Below are positions 6,355 to 14,492 of a stretch of 34,958 nt of DNA, piece after piece (the first letter of the stretch is position 1; each line of letters begins with the position of its first letter). The position numbers and the translations under genes were made by a program. The notes beneath the pieces are model-generated. The model saw only the letters and a program-made list of their open reading frames with translations. It searched no databases and was not told the origin of the DNA. Origin of the DNA: a virus. The stretch spans positions 1 to 34,958 of the IMG/VR virus record IMGVR_UViG_3300031726_000668; one strand, written 5' to 3'.

Positions 6355-6578
6355 TGGGCAAGGTTAGATCGCTACGAGAGAAGCAGGAGCAGAAGCAGGT
6401 TCAGGGGCTCGAGCACGACTTGCTACTGCTGCTCGTGAAGCGCGCCGGGCGCATCCGCGTGCAGGACTCCGAGCTCGCCGAGCTACGAGCGGGTGATGGC
6501 GTCGAGCTCACCGTGAAGGAAAAAGAGGTCGTGCTCGAGTTCCGGAGGGGCGACGCGCAGCCGCCGCTCGCGGGATGA
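6354..6578 (+). CDS. Small unknown protein (74 aa)
   Basis: ATG 6354 within TGATG. A basic N-terminus 'SLREKQEQKQVQGLEHDLLLLL' is followed by a short beta-like region 'GDGVELTVKEKEVVLEFRRG'. The C-terminal strand pattern recalls the product of 7024-7323 (RMTLVEEQNRIVFEFG), so the two may be distant relatives. Function unknown. Confidence 0.5.
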   Translation: MGKVRSLREKQEQKQVQGLEHDLLLLLVKRAGRIRVQDSELAELRAGDGVELTVKEKEVVLEFRRGDAQPPLAG

Positions 6579-7027
6579 CCATCCGCCGCGCCGTCGCCGA
6601 TGACCTCCGCTTCGTCCGCTCCGCGTGGCTATCGTCGTACGCATCGAGCGACTTCGCGAAGCTCCACACGCCGACGGACGTCTGGGCTCGGCGCGACGCG
6701 AGCGCCGAGTACTACCGCGGACAGCGCGAGCTAATCGAGGCCGTACTCGCGCGCTCCACGGTCCTAGTATCCGAGGAGCACCCCTCGATGCTCGACGCAT
6801 TCGCCTGCTTCGCGGGCCGAACGCTGCACTACGTATACGTTCGGCAGAGCGCACGAGGGCATGGGCACGCACGTGCGCTCTGCACTTCGGCGGGGCTCCT
6901 CGACGGGGCACCGGTCACGTACACACATCGCTCGCGCGGGCTTGTCGGAGGGCGGATCCCGCGTGCGTGGAAGTTCTCCGTCTTCGCTCTCCTGTTGTCG
7001 CCGAACGCCGGCGGAAAGGCTGCATGA
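6575..7027 (+). CDS. GNAT-like acetyltransferase-fold protein
   Basis: 150 aa from ATG 6575 (ATGA overlap). The N-terminus 'IRRAVADDLRFVRSAWLSSY' is the beta1-alpha1 pattern of a GNAT subfamily often found in phages. 'LHYVYVRQSARGHGHARAL' (residues 84-102) matches motif A, where Q/R-x-x-G-x-G/A binds the pyrophosphate of acetyl-CoA. It is slightly short, and the C-terminal half is divergent. The substrate is unknown; host-takeover or DNA/protein modification roles are possible. The fold call is good; activity is not shown. Confidence 0.7.
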   Translation: MTIRRAVADDLRFVRSAWLSSYASSDFAKLHTPTDVWARRDASAEYYRGQRELIEAVLARSTVLVSEEHPSMLDAFACFAGRTLHYVYVRQSARGHGHARALCTSAGLLDGAPVTYTHRSRGLVGGRIPRAWKFSVFALLLSPNAGGKAA

Positions 7028-7323
7028 TCATGGCTGATGTCCGATTGAAGTACGTCCGATTGGCGGACAACGTTTCGTTGAAAATGGGAAAGCTCGAACC
7101 GCGCGAGTACTTCCGCATCTTCGACAAGGTGAGGATGACCCTCGTCGAGGAACAGAATCGCATCGTGTTCGAGTTCGGCGACGACAAGAAGAGCGTTCAC
7201 GAGTCGCAGGTAAAACACGTCGAGTACTTCACGCCTGCGGAGCTCGACGCGGTTCTCGCGGCGGAACAGAAGGAGCGGAAGGAGCGGAACGTCGACGCGA
7301 AGAAGGCGGTGACGTCGCCGTGA
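7024..7323 (+). CDS. Unknown protein (99 aa)
   Basis: ATG 7024 in an ATGA overlap, with a second in-frame ATG two codons later. The product has alternating beta-like strands (VRLKYVRLADNVSLKMG, RMTLVEEQNRIVFEFG) and a charged helical tail (LAAEQKERKERNVDAKKA). No catalytic motif seen. The stop is overlapped by the next GTG. Confidence 0.5.
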   Translation: MIMADVRLKYVRLADNVSLKMGKLEPREYFRIFDKVRMTLVEEQNRIVFEFGDDKKSVHESQVKHVEYFTPAELDAVLAAEQKERKERNVDAKKAVTSP

Positions 7324-7685
7324 GAGGCATCCGAGAGCGCGTTGCGCTGCTGCGCGGAGCGGTAGGCCAGAGCGAGATCACGCTTTGGCCTACCTGCCTT
7401 CTTTGCACGACCGCGTCCTCCTCCCGCACGGTCGATGGATCCCCCATATGGATCCCGGTGGAGGGATACCGGCGCGATCCCCCGCCGGGGGAGTACAGCC
7501 GATCCGAGCAACGCGGATGCCGTGGGTACTTCGATATCCTAGCGGAATGCCACGGAGATGTGGCTGGCGCGCGCATCCACGTCCCCTACTGGTGGGGAAA
7601 TGCGCATGAGATGGCGGCGATTCGCGAGCTCATGTTTTTTGGACAGGATCGCTACCCCGACCACGGAATTGTGACCAGTATCTGA
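7320..7685 (+). CDS. Unknown protein (121 aa)
   Basis: GTG 7320 in a GTGA overlap. The product has a 'CLLC' pair, 'GYFDILAECHGDVAGARIHVPYWWG' and 'IRELMFFGQ'. It is the last member of the tightly overlapping early run that started near 2.4 kb. No family recognised. Confidence 0.5.
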   Translation: MRGIRERVALLRGAVGQSEITLWPTCLLCTTASSSRTVDGSPIWIPVEGYRRDPPPGEYSRSEQRGCRGYFDILAECHGDVAGARIHVPYWWGNAHEMAAIRELMFFGQDRYPDHGIVTSI

Positions 7686-7688
7686 ATC

Positions 7689-8186
7689 ATGAAGGTTTGG
7701 ACGCTCCTCCCGCTCCTCGCTCTCGGTTGCGCGCACGGCTCGCGCGTGCCTGGGGCCGTCGACGTAGAGGTCGACGCGCGCTTCGGGGACGCGCGCATCG
7801 ACGCGATCCGCGAGGCGCTCTCCTCGTGGGAGACGGCGACGGACGGAGCGGTCGTCTTCACGATGCGCGTGCTCCCGCCCGGAGATCTCGCGGATGCGGA
7901 CGGACGGATCGTGGTGCGAGACGAGGCGCCCGATTCGACGTGGCCAAGCATCTTCGGCTTCACGATGCGCGTGCCGCACGATCACAATGTGCGGACGTCA
8001 GTCCTGCTCCGAGATGATGTCGGCGTCGGCGTTTTCCAGATCTCGGCGACGCACGAGTTCGGGCATGCCCTCGGGCTCGACCACTACAACGGCCCGGAGC
8101 CCACGCTCATGTGCGCACGCCTCGTGTCCGACGCCCCGGTGCCGCAGCCGCGCGACGTCGTTGCGCTCTTCGATGCGTGGAAGTGA
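7689..8186 (+). CDS. Secreted matrixin-like metzincin metalloprotease (lipoprotein)
   Basis: 165 aa. The N-terminus MKVWTLLPLLALGCAHG is a short signal peptide with a lipobox-like ALGC, so C14 is probably lipidated. The catalytic site is H122-E-F-G-H126-A-L-G-L-D-H132, the full metzincin HExxHxxGxxH zinc motif, followed by M141 in 'TLMCARL' as a plausible Met-turn. The upstream 'IDAIREALSSWETAT' and 'IVVRDEAP' resemble matrixin-family beginnings. At 165 aa it is a minimal catalytic domain. It starts only 3 bases after the previous gene and precedes the packaging operon. It could be a lysogenic-conversion factor, a superinfection-exclusion protein, or help in envelope breaching. Family clear; role inferred. 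Confidence 0.85.
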   Translation: MKVWTLLPLLALGCAHGSRVPGAVDVEVDARFGDARIDAIREALSSWETATDGAVVFTMRVLPPGDLADADGRIVVRDEAPDSTWPSIFGFTMRVPHDHNVRTSVLLRDDVGVGVFQISATHEFGHALGLDHYNGPEPTLMCARLVSDAPVPQPRDVVALFDAWK

Positions 8187-8305
8187 TGGCTGCTCGGGAG
8201 GGTCATGAGTAGTCCGCAACCGCCGTAGCCGCGGCGGGTCTCGCAGAGCTTCTTCGCCCGCTCGCCGGGCTGCGCATCGCGCCGTCGATTCCGACGCTCG
8301 AAACG

Positions 8306-9799
8306 TTGCTCACGTCGTCGAGCTACTTCGGGCTCGCGACCGCGACGCCGCTTCAGCGCGCGATCTGCCGCATTGCGGACGGTGCGCAGCTCGCCGAACT
8401 CGCAGATCATCCGCATGTCGCGGCCGCGATCGGCGACGTCGCATCGCTCCCGGATCGCGCCCCTCGCCGCGTGCTGCTCCTCGCGGGCATCCGCGGCGGC
8501 AAGTCGATGCTCACCGCGGCGGGCGCGGTCCGCATGGCGCTCCGGTGCGACGTCTCGCGGCTCACGGCGGGAGAGATCCCCCGCGTGTCGTGCGTGAGCG
8601 TCCGTCTCGACCTCGCGGACGTCGTGAAACAGCATCTCGTCGGCGCGCTCCTCGCGCGCCCTGCGCTCCGCGCGCTGCTCCTCGACGAGCCGAAGGCGGA
8701 CAGCGTCCTCCTCCGACACCCGAGCGGGCGCCCCATCGAGGTCAAGGTCGTCGCCGGCACGCGCGCTGGCGCGTCGCTCGTCGCGCGGTGGAGCGCCGGC
8801 GTCATATTCGACGAGGCCCCGCGCATGGTCGGCTCGAGCGATGGCGTCGTAAACCTCGACGATATGCGCTCTGCAGTCGCCGGTCGCCTCCTCCCTGGCG
8901 CATGCATCTGGGAGATCGGGTCGCCGTGGGCCCCTTTCGGGCCGGTGTTCACGGCGGTGAGCGCGCACGAGGGGCGCCCGTCGCGTGACCTCGTCGTGAT
9001 CCGCGCGCGCGGGCCGTGGATGAATCCCGTGTGGTGGACGCCCGAGCGCGTGGAGGATCTCCGGACATCGGACCCCGCGGCGTACCAGACCGACGTGCTA
9101 GCGAACTTTGCGGACCCCGAGGAGGCGCTCGTTCCGCTTGCGACGATCGAAGCCTGCTCCAGGCCCGGGCTAGTCGAGCCGCACCACGAGGGGCACGAGT
9201 ACTGCGCCGCCATGGATCCGGGCACGCGCGGCAACGCGTGGACGCTCGTGATCGGGACGCGCCGCGAAGGGAAGCGGCACGTCGTGCGCGTCCGGCAGTG
9301 GGTCGGCTCGCGCGTCGCGCCGCTCGATCCGGGTGTCGTGCTCACCGAGGTCGCCGAGGAGCTCCGCGCCTATCGGCTCGACAGCTGCGAGACGGACCAG
9401 TGGAGCGGCGATGCACTCACGACGCTCGCGCGCGAGCGCGGCATCTCGCTCGTCATCTGGCCGGGCTCCGCGTCGGAGAACACTGACATGTACCTGGAGC
9501 TCGCGCGGCGCATGGCGCTCGGCGAGGTGGTGTTGCCGCCCGATCCGGTGCTGCGCGCGGACCTCCAGCGACTGCGCCGGCGCGTGACGCAGGTTGGCGT
9601 GCAGATCGTGCTCCCTCAGACGAAGGACGGGCGGCATTGCGACTACGCGCCGGCGATCGCCCGCGTGATCCGTCGCTACGTCGACGAGCCCAAGCCACCC
9701 CTGAAGCCCGAGGCGCAAGAGGAGCGCGAGACGTTCGAGCGCGCCCGCGCGCGCTTCGCCACGTCGCAAGAGCCGGCGCGGCGAAGGGGGTACCGGTAA
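8306..9799 (+). CDS. terL: Terminase large subunit (packaging ATPase/nuclease)
   Basis: 497 aa from TTG 8306. The ATPase domain has an atypical Walker A GIRGGKS (residues 61-67) and Walker B VIFDEA (166-171). The C-terminal RNase H-fold nuclease shows the expected acidic residues D304 (AMDPGT), D364 (CETDQWSGDA) and D446 (HCDYAPA). Length and motif order are normal for TerL. The same frame is open, with protein-like sequence, back to 8213 but has no ATG or GTG there; a well-placed ATG with GGGAGGG at 8205 is in a different frame. The true N-terminus is therefore uncertain and may be about 30 residues longer. Portal and scaffold genes follow, as in P22-like phages. Confidence 0.92.
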   Translation: MLTSSSYFGLATATPLQRAICRIADGAQLAELADHPHVAAAIGDVASLPDRAPRRVLLLAGIRGGKSMLTAAGAVRMALRCDVSRLTAGEIPRVSCVSVRLDLADVVKQHLVGALLARPALRALLLDEPKADSVLLRHPSGRPIEVKVVAGTRAGASLVARWSAGVIFDEAPRMVGSSDGVVNLDDMRSAVAGRLLPGACIWEIGSPWAPFGPVFTAVSAHEGRPSRDLVVIRARGPWMNPVWWTPERVEDLRTSDPAAYQTDVLANFADPEEALVPLATIEACSRPGLVEPHHEGHEYCAAMDPGTRGNAWTLVIGTRREGKRHVVRVRQWVGSRVAPLDPGVVLTEVAEELRAYRLDSCETDQWSGDALTTLARERGISLVIWPGSASENTDMYLELARRMALGEVVLPPDPVLRADLQRLRRRVTQVGVQIVLPQTKDGRHCDYAPAIARVIRRYVDEPKPPLKPEAQEERETFERARARFATSQEPARRRGYR

Positions 9800-9891
9800 A
9801 CAAGGGGCACGCCGTGCGGACAGCTTCACGGGTGTTCGGCAACGGCATCCGACACCGGGTGCTGATCCTGACATTCAACATCGCGGATGGC

Positions 9892-9940
9892 CATTGACTT
9901 CGTATAAACTTCATTGACTGCGCAAAAATGTCATGACACC
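9892..9940 (+). promoter_or_regulatory. AT-rich intergenic element with repeated CATTGACT
   Basis: The 149-base gap between terL and the next gene contains an unusually A+T-rich stretch. CATTGACT occurs at 9892-9899 and again at 9912-9919, 20 bases apart, with TATAAA at 9903-9908 between them and the palindrome GTCATGAC just downstream. The 20-base spacing suggests a tandem protein-binding site or a promoter for the structural operon. No perfectly spaced -35/-10 pair is present, so the role is tentative. Confidence 0.4.
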
Positions 9941-9948
9941 CCTAGAGC

Positions 9949-10221
9949 ATGGCTGACGCGGAGGGGACGCTGCGATCGATCGAGCTGATCGCCGACGTCT
10001 GCCGAGCGAAGGGCATCGAGCGGTGCGCCGTCCGCGGTGATGGGACGATCGAACTCGTGATGGGCGCGCTGCCTGCGCCGGCCGTAGAGCAGCCCGCGCG
10101 ACGCGCGGACGAATCGGACGACCAGCACCAGGCGCGCCTCGTTCTCGAGGCGAAGCGCGCGCGCTATCGTCGCATGCTTCGACGCGTCCTCACGGATGCG
10201 GAACTGGAGCAGATGCCGTGA
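9949..10221 (+). CDS. Small unknown protein upstream of portal (90 aa)
   Basis: ATG 9949. The N-terminal half looks beta/alpha ('IELIADVCRAKGIERCAVRGDGTIELVMG'), the C-terminal half is a charged helix (LVLEAKRARYRRMLRRVL). It overlaps the portal start by GTGA, so it is probably translated with it. Small proteins between terminase and portal are common in such phages; no family recognised. Confidence 0.6.
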   Translation: MADAEGTLRSIELIADVCRAKGIERCAVRGDGTIELVMGALPAPAVEQPARRADESDDQHQARLVLEAKRARYRRMLRRVLTDAELEQMP

Positions 10222-12140
10222 GCGATTCCGACGTCGCGCGCAGCTCCGCGAAGTGGTGGGAGGCTCCAAGGGAGCGCGTCCACGAGATCACCATTCCGCT
10301 CGTGCGCAAGCTCGAGAGCCGTCAGTCGCTGCGTCGGAAGATGAGCCTCTTCCACGCCACGCTCTACGCGGACATGCCGATCGCAGGGCTCGGCCCGTAC
10401 GCGTACACGAAGCTGAACACCGAGGAGGACGGCGCTCGGTTGAACGTCGTGAAGAGCGTCGTCGACTCGTGGGTGGCGATGGTGACGCGCCAGACACCGC
10501 GCCCGATGACGCTCACGAATGGCGGGACGTGGAGCCTGAAGAAGCTCGGCAAGGGACTCAACAAGTGGCTCGACGGCTCGTTCTCGTCGACGGGCGTCTC
10601 GACGAGCATCGGGCGCGCGTGCGCGCAGGATGCGGGCGTGTTCGGCACTGGCATCGCGAAGGTCTATGAAGACGTTCCCGGTGGGGACTGGAAACTCGCC
10701 GACGTAGCGGTGGATCGCTGCTTCGAGTGGGAATTCGCCGTCGACGATTCTGAGGCGCAGGACCCGCGCAACATCCGGAACCTGCACCATTCGAAATGGT
10801 ACGACCGCGACGTCCTGGCGGAGATGTTCCCGAAGGCGAAGCGCGAGATCCGCGACGCGAGCGCGCAGGACGACTCTTCCGAGTGGATCCAGGACACGGC
10901 CTCCAACCTGATCAAGGTCACGGAGAGCTACCACTTGCGCTCGTCTCGAGCGGCGGAGGATGGCGCACGCGCGGTCTGTATCCCGGGCAAGACGCTCGCG
11001 TTAGTCCCATGGGAGCTCGATCGCTTTCCCTTCGCCGTGCTGCGCCGGCAAGAGGCCCCGATGGGTTGGTACGGCATCGGCTTCGCGCAGGAGCTCCGCG
11101 GCATTCAGACGACGATCAACGAGATCCTACTCGCCTATGAAGAGGCAATGATCTTCTTCGCGCGCCCGAAGTGGATCGTGCCTCGCGGCGCGCACGTCTC
11201 GCGTGCGCACCTCGACGACCGCATCGGTTCCGTCGTCGAATTCGACGGCCCCGTGCCCCCCACCATGATGGCCGTCGCGGCGGTGATGCCGGGCGACGTT
11301 GTTCAGCTGCTCTGGCAGCTCTGGCAGCACGGCCACGAGTCGTGCGGCGTCTCGCAAATGTTCTCGTCGGGGCAGGTTCCGGCGGGGCTCAAGAGCGGCG
11401 AGGCGATCCGTCGGTACAACGACACGAGCAACGCGCGTCACTCGCCCTCGCTGAAGAACTGGGAGGCGTGGCACGTCGATATCGCGAACCTGATGGTGGA
11501 GTCGGGCCGGGCCATCGCAAAGAAAAATCCGAAGTATGCGACCGTCTACCAGGGCAAGCGGGAGCGCGAAATCGTGCTCTTCAAAAAGATCGATCCGGGA
11601 CGCGACAAGTTCAACCTGCAGACGTTCCCGGCGAGCGCGCTCTCATCGACGCCGAGCGAGCGACTCGAACAGCTCGACGAGCTCTATCAGCGGAAGCTGA
11701 TCGACGACTCTACGTTCCGCGTCCTCCTCGATTGGCCGGATCTCGAAGCGGAGTCGAATCTCGTCACCGCGCCGTACCAGATCGCCGAGAAGCTCATCGA
11801 GCGGTTCCTCGATGCCGAGGAGGACGAGGTCGATGCCGCGTACGTCGCGCCCGATCCGGACTGGCCGCTCGAGTACATCCGGGCGCGTGCGCAGTTTGCC
11901 GCCGCGATGGCGTTCCTCGACGACGCGCCCGAGCCCAACGTGGGGCTCCTTCACAAATTCGCGGACGCCTGCGATGCGCTGCTGAAAGCGAAGGCTCCCG
12001 CAAATACGAATGGCGCGCCGCCCGGGGCGATGCCGGGACCGGACGGAAGTCCGATGCCCCCGGTTCCGCCGGGACCAGGCGGGATGCCGCCCGGAGCGCC
12101 CCCGATGGGCGCAGGACTCCCGACCGCGATGGCGGCGTGA
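10218..12140 (+). CDS. Portal protein
   Basis: 640 aa from GTG 10218 (GTGA overlap). Size, position after terL and before scaffold/coat, and features such as 'RLNVVKSVVDSWVAMVTRQTPRP', 'GTGIAKVYEDV', 'GFAQELRGIQTTINEILLAYEEAM' and 'SGEAIRRYNDTSNARH' fit podoviral portal proteins, which form the dodecameric ring through which DNA is packaged and ejected. The long helical 'stem/wing' region is followed by a C-terminal 45-residue Gly/Pro/Met tail (PPGAMPGPDGSPMPPVPPG), probably disordered. There is no clear protease or fused domain. Confidence 0.88.
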   Translation: MSDSDVARSSAKWWEAPRERVHEITIPLVRKLESRQSLRRKMSLFHATLYADMPIAGLGPYAYTKLNTEEDGARLNVVKSVVDSWVAMVTRQTPRPMTLTNGGTWSLKKLGKGLNKWLDGSFSSTGVSTSIGRACAQDAGVFGTGIAKVYEDVPGGDWKLADVAVDRCFEWEFAVDDSEAQDPRNIRNLHHSKWYDRDVLAEMFPKAKREIRDASAQDDSSEWIQDTASNLIKVTESYHLRSSRAAEDGARAVCIPGKTLALVPWELDRFPFAVLRRQEAPMGWYGIGFAQELRGIQTTINEILLAYEEAMIFFARPKWIVPRGAHVSRAHLDDRIGSVVEFDGPVPPTMMAVAAVMPGDVVQLLWQLWQHGHESCGVSQMFSSGQVPAGLKSGEAIRRYNDTSNARHSPSLKNWEAWHVDIANLMVESGRAIAKKNPKYATVYQGKREREIVLFKKIDPGRDKFNLQTFPASALSSTPSERLEQLDELYQRKLIDDSTFRVLLDWPDLEAESNLVTAPYQIAEKLIERFLDAEEDEVDAAYVAPDPDWPLEYIRARAQFAAAMAFLDDAPEPNVGLLHKFADACDALLKAKAPANTNGAPPGAMPGPDGSPMPPVPPGPGGMPPGAPPMGAGLPTAMAA

Positions 12141-12155
12141 CGAAGAGGGGAAACC

Positions 12156-13169
12156 ATGGCGGATGAAATCGAAGGAGTGGTGACCGAAGCTGCGGCAGAC
12201 GAGCCGCCGGTGGATGCCGTTGCCGAGTCTAGTTCGGACGTGGAGCCCGGCTCCGGGGACGACGCGACGGGAGCCCCCCTTCCCGGCGCGGCGGTCGCGG
12301 AGCCGGATTCTGCGGCCGAGAAGGAGCCGGCGAAGGAGACAGAGGCGACGCCGAAGGAGAGCGCGATCGCGCGCGCGCTCCGTGCCCGCGAGGCCAAATT
12401 CGTTGAGCGTCAGACGCAGCAGGCGAAAGAGCGCGCCGAATGGGACGCGTACACCGAGAAGCTGAAGCCTCAGATTGCGGCATTCAATCAGGAGCGCGAG
12501 CTTGCGAAGGCCGATCCGTTCAAGTGGCTGGAGTCGGTGCACGGCATTCGCGAGGAGGATCTCGCGCGGCGCTGGATCAACGGTGGCGCGCCGTCGAAGC
12601 AGGAGCAGGAGCATCTCGCAAAGACGGCGGCGGAGAAGCGCCTCGAAGCGATCGAACAGGAGCTCGCGGCTGCGAAGGCAGAGAAGGCGCGGCGCGAGGA
12701 GGGCGACCGGCGCGCAGCTTCGCAAAAGGCTGCGGAGCAGAAGCTTCTCGGCATCTCGAAGCAGAACGCATCGAGGTACCCGCTCGCGGCGCGCCTCGCC
12801 GAGGCGGATCTCATCGAAGAGGCGAATCTCATCGCGGCGAGCTCGTCGGAGCCGCTGTCCTATGCGCAGGTGCTCGAGAAGATCGAGGCACGCGCCAAAC
12901 GTTTCGGGGGGGCCACCAGCGCACCGCCCCCCAAAGAGAGCGCGGCTCAAACCGCCACTAAGGGCACCGAGAAGCAAGGCCAAAAAGGGCAAGAGGCCGA
13001 AGCCGCGAAGAGCGGCGTGACCGCACCGACGCTGAACGGCAAGTCCGCTTCGCAGCGCACGTCTATGCCCAAAGACGACCCCCTCGCCCTCGATCCTGAG
13101 GAAGAGCGACGACGGCTCATCGCCGTCATCGACGACGTCAAGAAAGGGCGCAGTAGCGCAGCTGCGTAG
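12156..13169 (+). CDS. Scaffolding protein
   Basis: 337 aa from ATG 12156, preceded by AGAGGGGAAACC. The N-terminal 65 residues are acidic and disordered; the centre is a long charged coiled coil (about 65-240); the C-terminal region is Lys/Ala-rich with a final basic helix 'EEERRRLIAVIDDVKKG'. A charged helical protein between portal and coat with a basic C-terminal helix is the expected design of an internal scaffold such as P22 gp8. Assigned by position and composition. Confidence 0.75.
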   Translation: MADEIEGVVTEAAADEPPVDAVAESSSDVEPGSGDDATGAPLPGAAVAEPDSAAEKEPAKETEATPKESAIARALRAREAKFVERQTQQAKERAEWDAYTEKLKPQIAAFNQERELAKADPFKWLESVHGIREEDLARRWINGGAPSKQEQEHLAKTAAEKRLEAIEQELAAAKAEKARREEGDRRAASQKAAEQKLLGISKQNASRYPLAARLAEADLIEEANLIAASSSEPLSYAQVLEKIEARAKRFGGATSAPPPKESAAQTATKGTEKQGQKGQEAEAAKSGVTAPTLNGKSASQRTSMPKDDPLALDPEEERRRLIAVIDDVKKGRSSAAA

Positions 13170-13173
13170 CCAA

Positions 13174-13206
13174 CGCCGTCACCGGCGGGTGCGGGACCTC
13201 TCGCAC
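13174..13206 (+). promoter_or_regulatory. Two small hairpins between scaffold and coat genes
   Basis: The 51-base gap holds CGCCG-tcac-CGGCG (13174-13187) and GTGCG-n8-CGCAC (13189-13206), then GGAG and the coat ATG. There is no U-tract, so this is not a classic terminator. It may be an RNA processing or stability element that raises coat expression relative to scaffold. Confidence 0.4.
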
Positions 13207-13220
13207 TCACGGAGACGATC

Positions 13221-14483
13221 ATGGCAGCTCCCGGCGCCGCAACGACGGCAACGTCCGCGGCAATTCTCAAGACGAAATACACGCAGCCGAAGGTCTATTG
13301 GCTCGCGTACAAGAACAACCCCACCCTCGCCAACATCCGCAAGGATGAGACCTTCGACGGCGATTCGAAGGTCATCTCGATTCAGACCGAGGTTCCGCAG
13401 GGCGGCGGCGCGTCGATCGCGCTCGCGCAGACCAACGCGGCGCCTAGCATCTACAAGAAGTTCATCCTCCTTCGCGTTAGCGACTTCGGCGTTGCGCGCG
13501 TCACCGGCGAGGCCCTCAAGGCCGCGGAGAAGAACAGCGGCGCGCTGCTCAATCTCTGGCAGCGCGAAATGGATGGCATCATCCACACCGTCAAGCGGTC
13601 CGCTGCCATCCACATGCAGCGCGCTGGCACCGGCTCGCGTGGCCAGATCTCCTCTGGATCGAACGTCGCCTCGACCACGATCACCCTCGCCCTAACGTCG
13701 GACATCACGAACTTCGCCGTGGGGCTCACGCTCCAGGCCTCGGCGACGGACGGCGGCGCGCTGCGCTCGGCGGGTGCCACGATCGTGGTCACCGGCATCA
13801 ACCGCACGACGGGCACGCTCACCGCGGCCGGCAACTGGTCCGCCGCGATCGCGGCGATCGCCGCGCTCGACTTCCTCGTCCGCAACGGCGACGGCGCGGC
13901 GGGCTCGACAAACCTCATGATCACCGGGCGCGGGGGCTGGATCCCTGCGGCGGATCCATCGGCGACGCTCTTCTTCAATCTCGATCGCACGTCAGACATT
14001 ACTCGCCTCAGCGGGTGCCGTCTGAACGCGGCCGGGATGCCCATGCAGGAGGCTTTGCAAGAGGCCACTGCGCAGGTCCAGGTCGAGGGCGCGGATAACG
14101 ATCTCGTCGCGTACATGCATCCGCGCGACCGCGCAAACTTCGCCAAGGAGCTCGGCTCCAAGGTCCAGTACACGCGCGTCGAAGCGAAGGTAAAGGGTTC
14201 CGAGGCGCGGATCGGATTCAGCGCGATCAAGCTCGAGACGGACAGCGCGTCCGTCACGATCATGGCGGACCTCAACGTCCAGCGCGGGACCGTGTTCCTC
14301 GGCGATCCGGAAACGGAGACGCTCGAGACGCTCGGCCCGGCGCCGCAGATCCTCGACTTCGATTCGAACGAGTTCCTTCGGGTGACCAACGACGACTCCT
14401 ACGAGGTTCGCGTTGGCTACTACGGGAACTACAGCAACGCGGCGCCCGCGTTCTGGAACAACATCTCGAACTTCGGACTGTAG
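13221..14483 (+). CDS. Major capsid protein
   Basis: 420 aa from ATG 13221 with GGAG 10 bases upstream. It directly follows the scaffold gene. Conserved-looking parts include 'NPTLANIRKDETFDGDSKVISIQTEVPQGGG', 'FGVARVTGEALKAAEKNSGALLNLWQREMDG', a beta-rich central insertion (about 145-235) and 'DNDLVAYMHPRDRANFAKELGSKVQ'. The pattern of an N-terminal arm, a spine-helix region and late A-domain strands fits an HK97-fold coat protein. It has no cysteines and no visible N-terminal delta domain, because a separate scaffold is present. Confidence 0.88.
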   Translation: MAAPGAATTATSAAILKTKYTQPKVYWLAYKNNPTLANIRKDETFDGDSKVISIQTEVPQGGGASIALAQTNAAPSIYKKFILLRVSDFGVARVTGEALKAAEKNSGALLNLWQREMDGIIHTVKRSAAIHMQRAGTGSRGQISSGSNVASTTITLALTSDITNFAVGLTLQASATDGGALRSAGATIVVTGINRTTGTLTAAGNWSAAIAAIAALDFLVRNGDGAAGSTNLMITGRGGWIPAADPSATLFFNLDRTSDITRLSGCRLNAAGMPMQEALQEATAQVQVEGADNDLVAYMHPRDRANFAKELGSKVQYTRVEAKVKGSEARIGFSAIKLETDSASVTIMADLNVQRGTVFLGDPETETLETLGPAPQILDFDSNEFLRVTNDDSYEVRVGYYGNYSNAAPAFWNNISNFGL

Positions 14484-14492
14484 GCCGTCGCC

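Noticed and set aside
13174-13206. Rho-independent terminator between scaffold and coat.
   Set aside because: Hairpins lack a U-tract, and transcription must continue into the coat gene.
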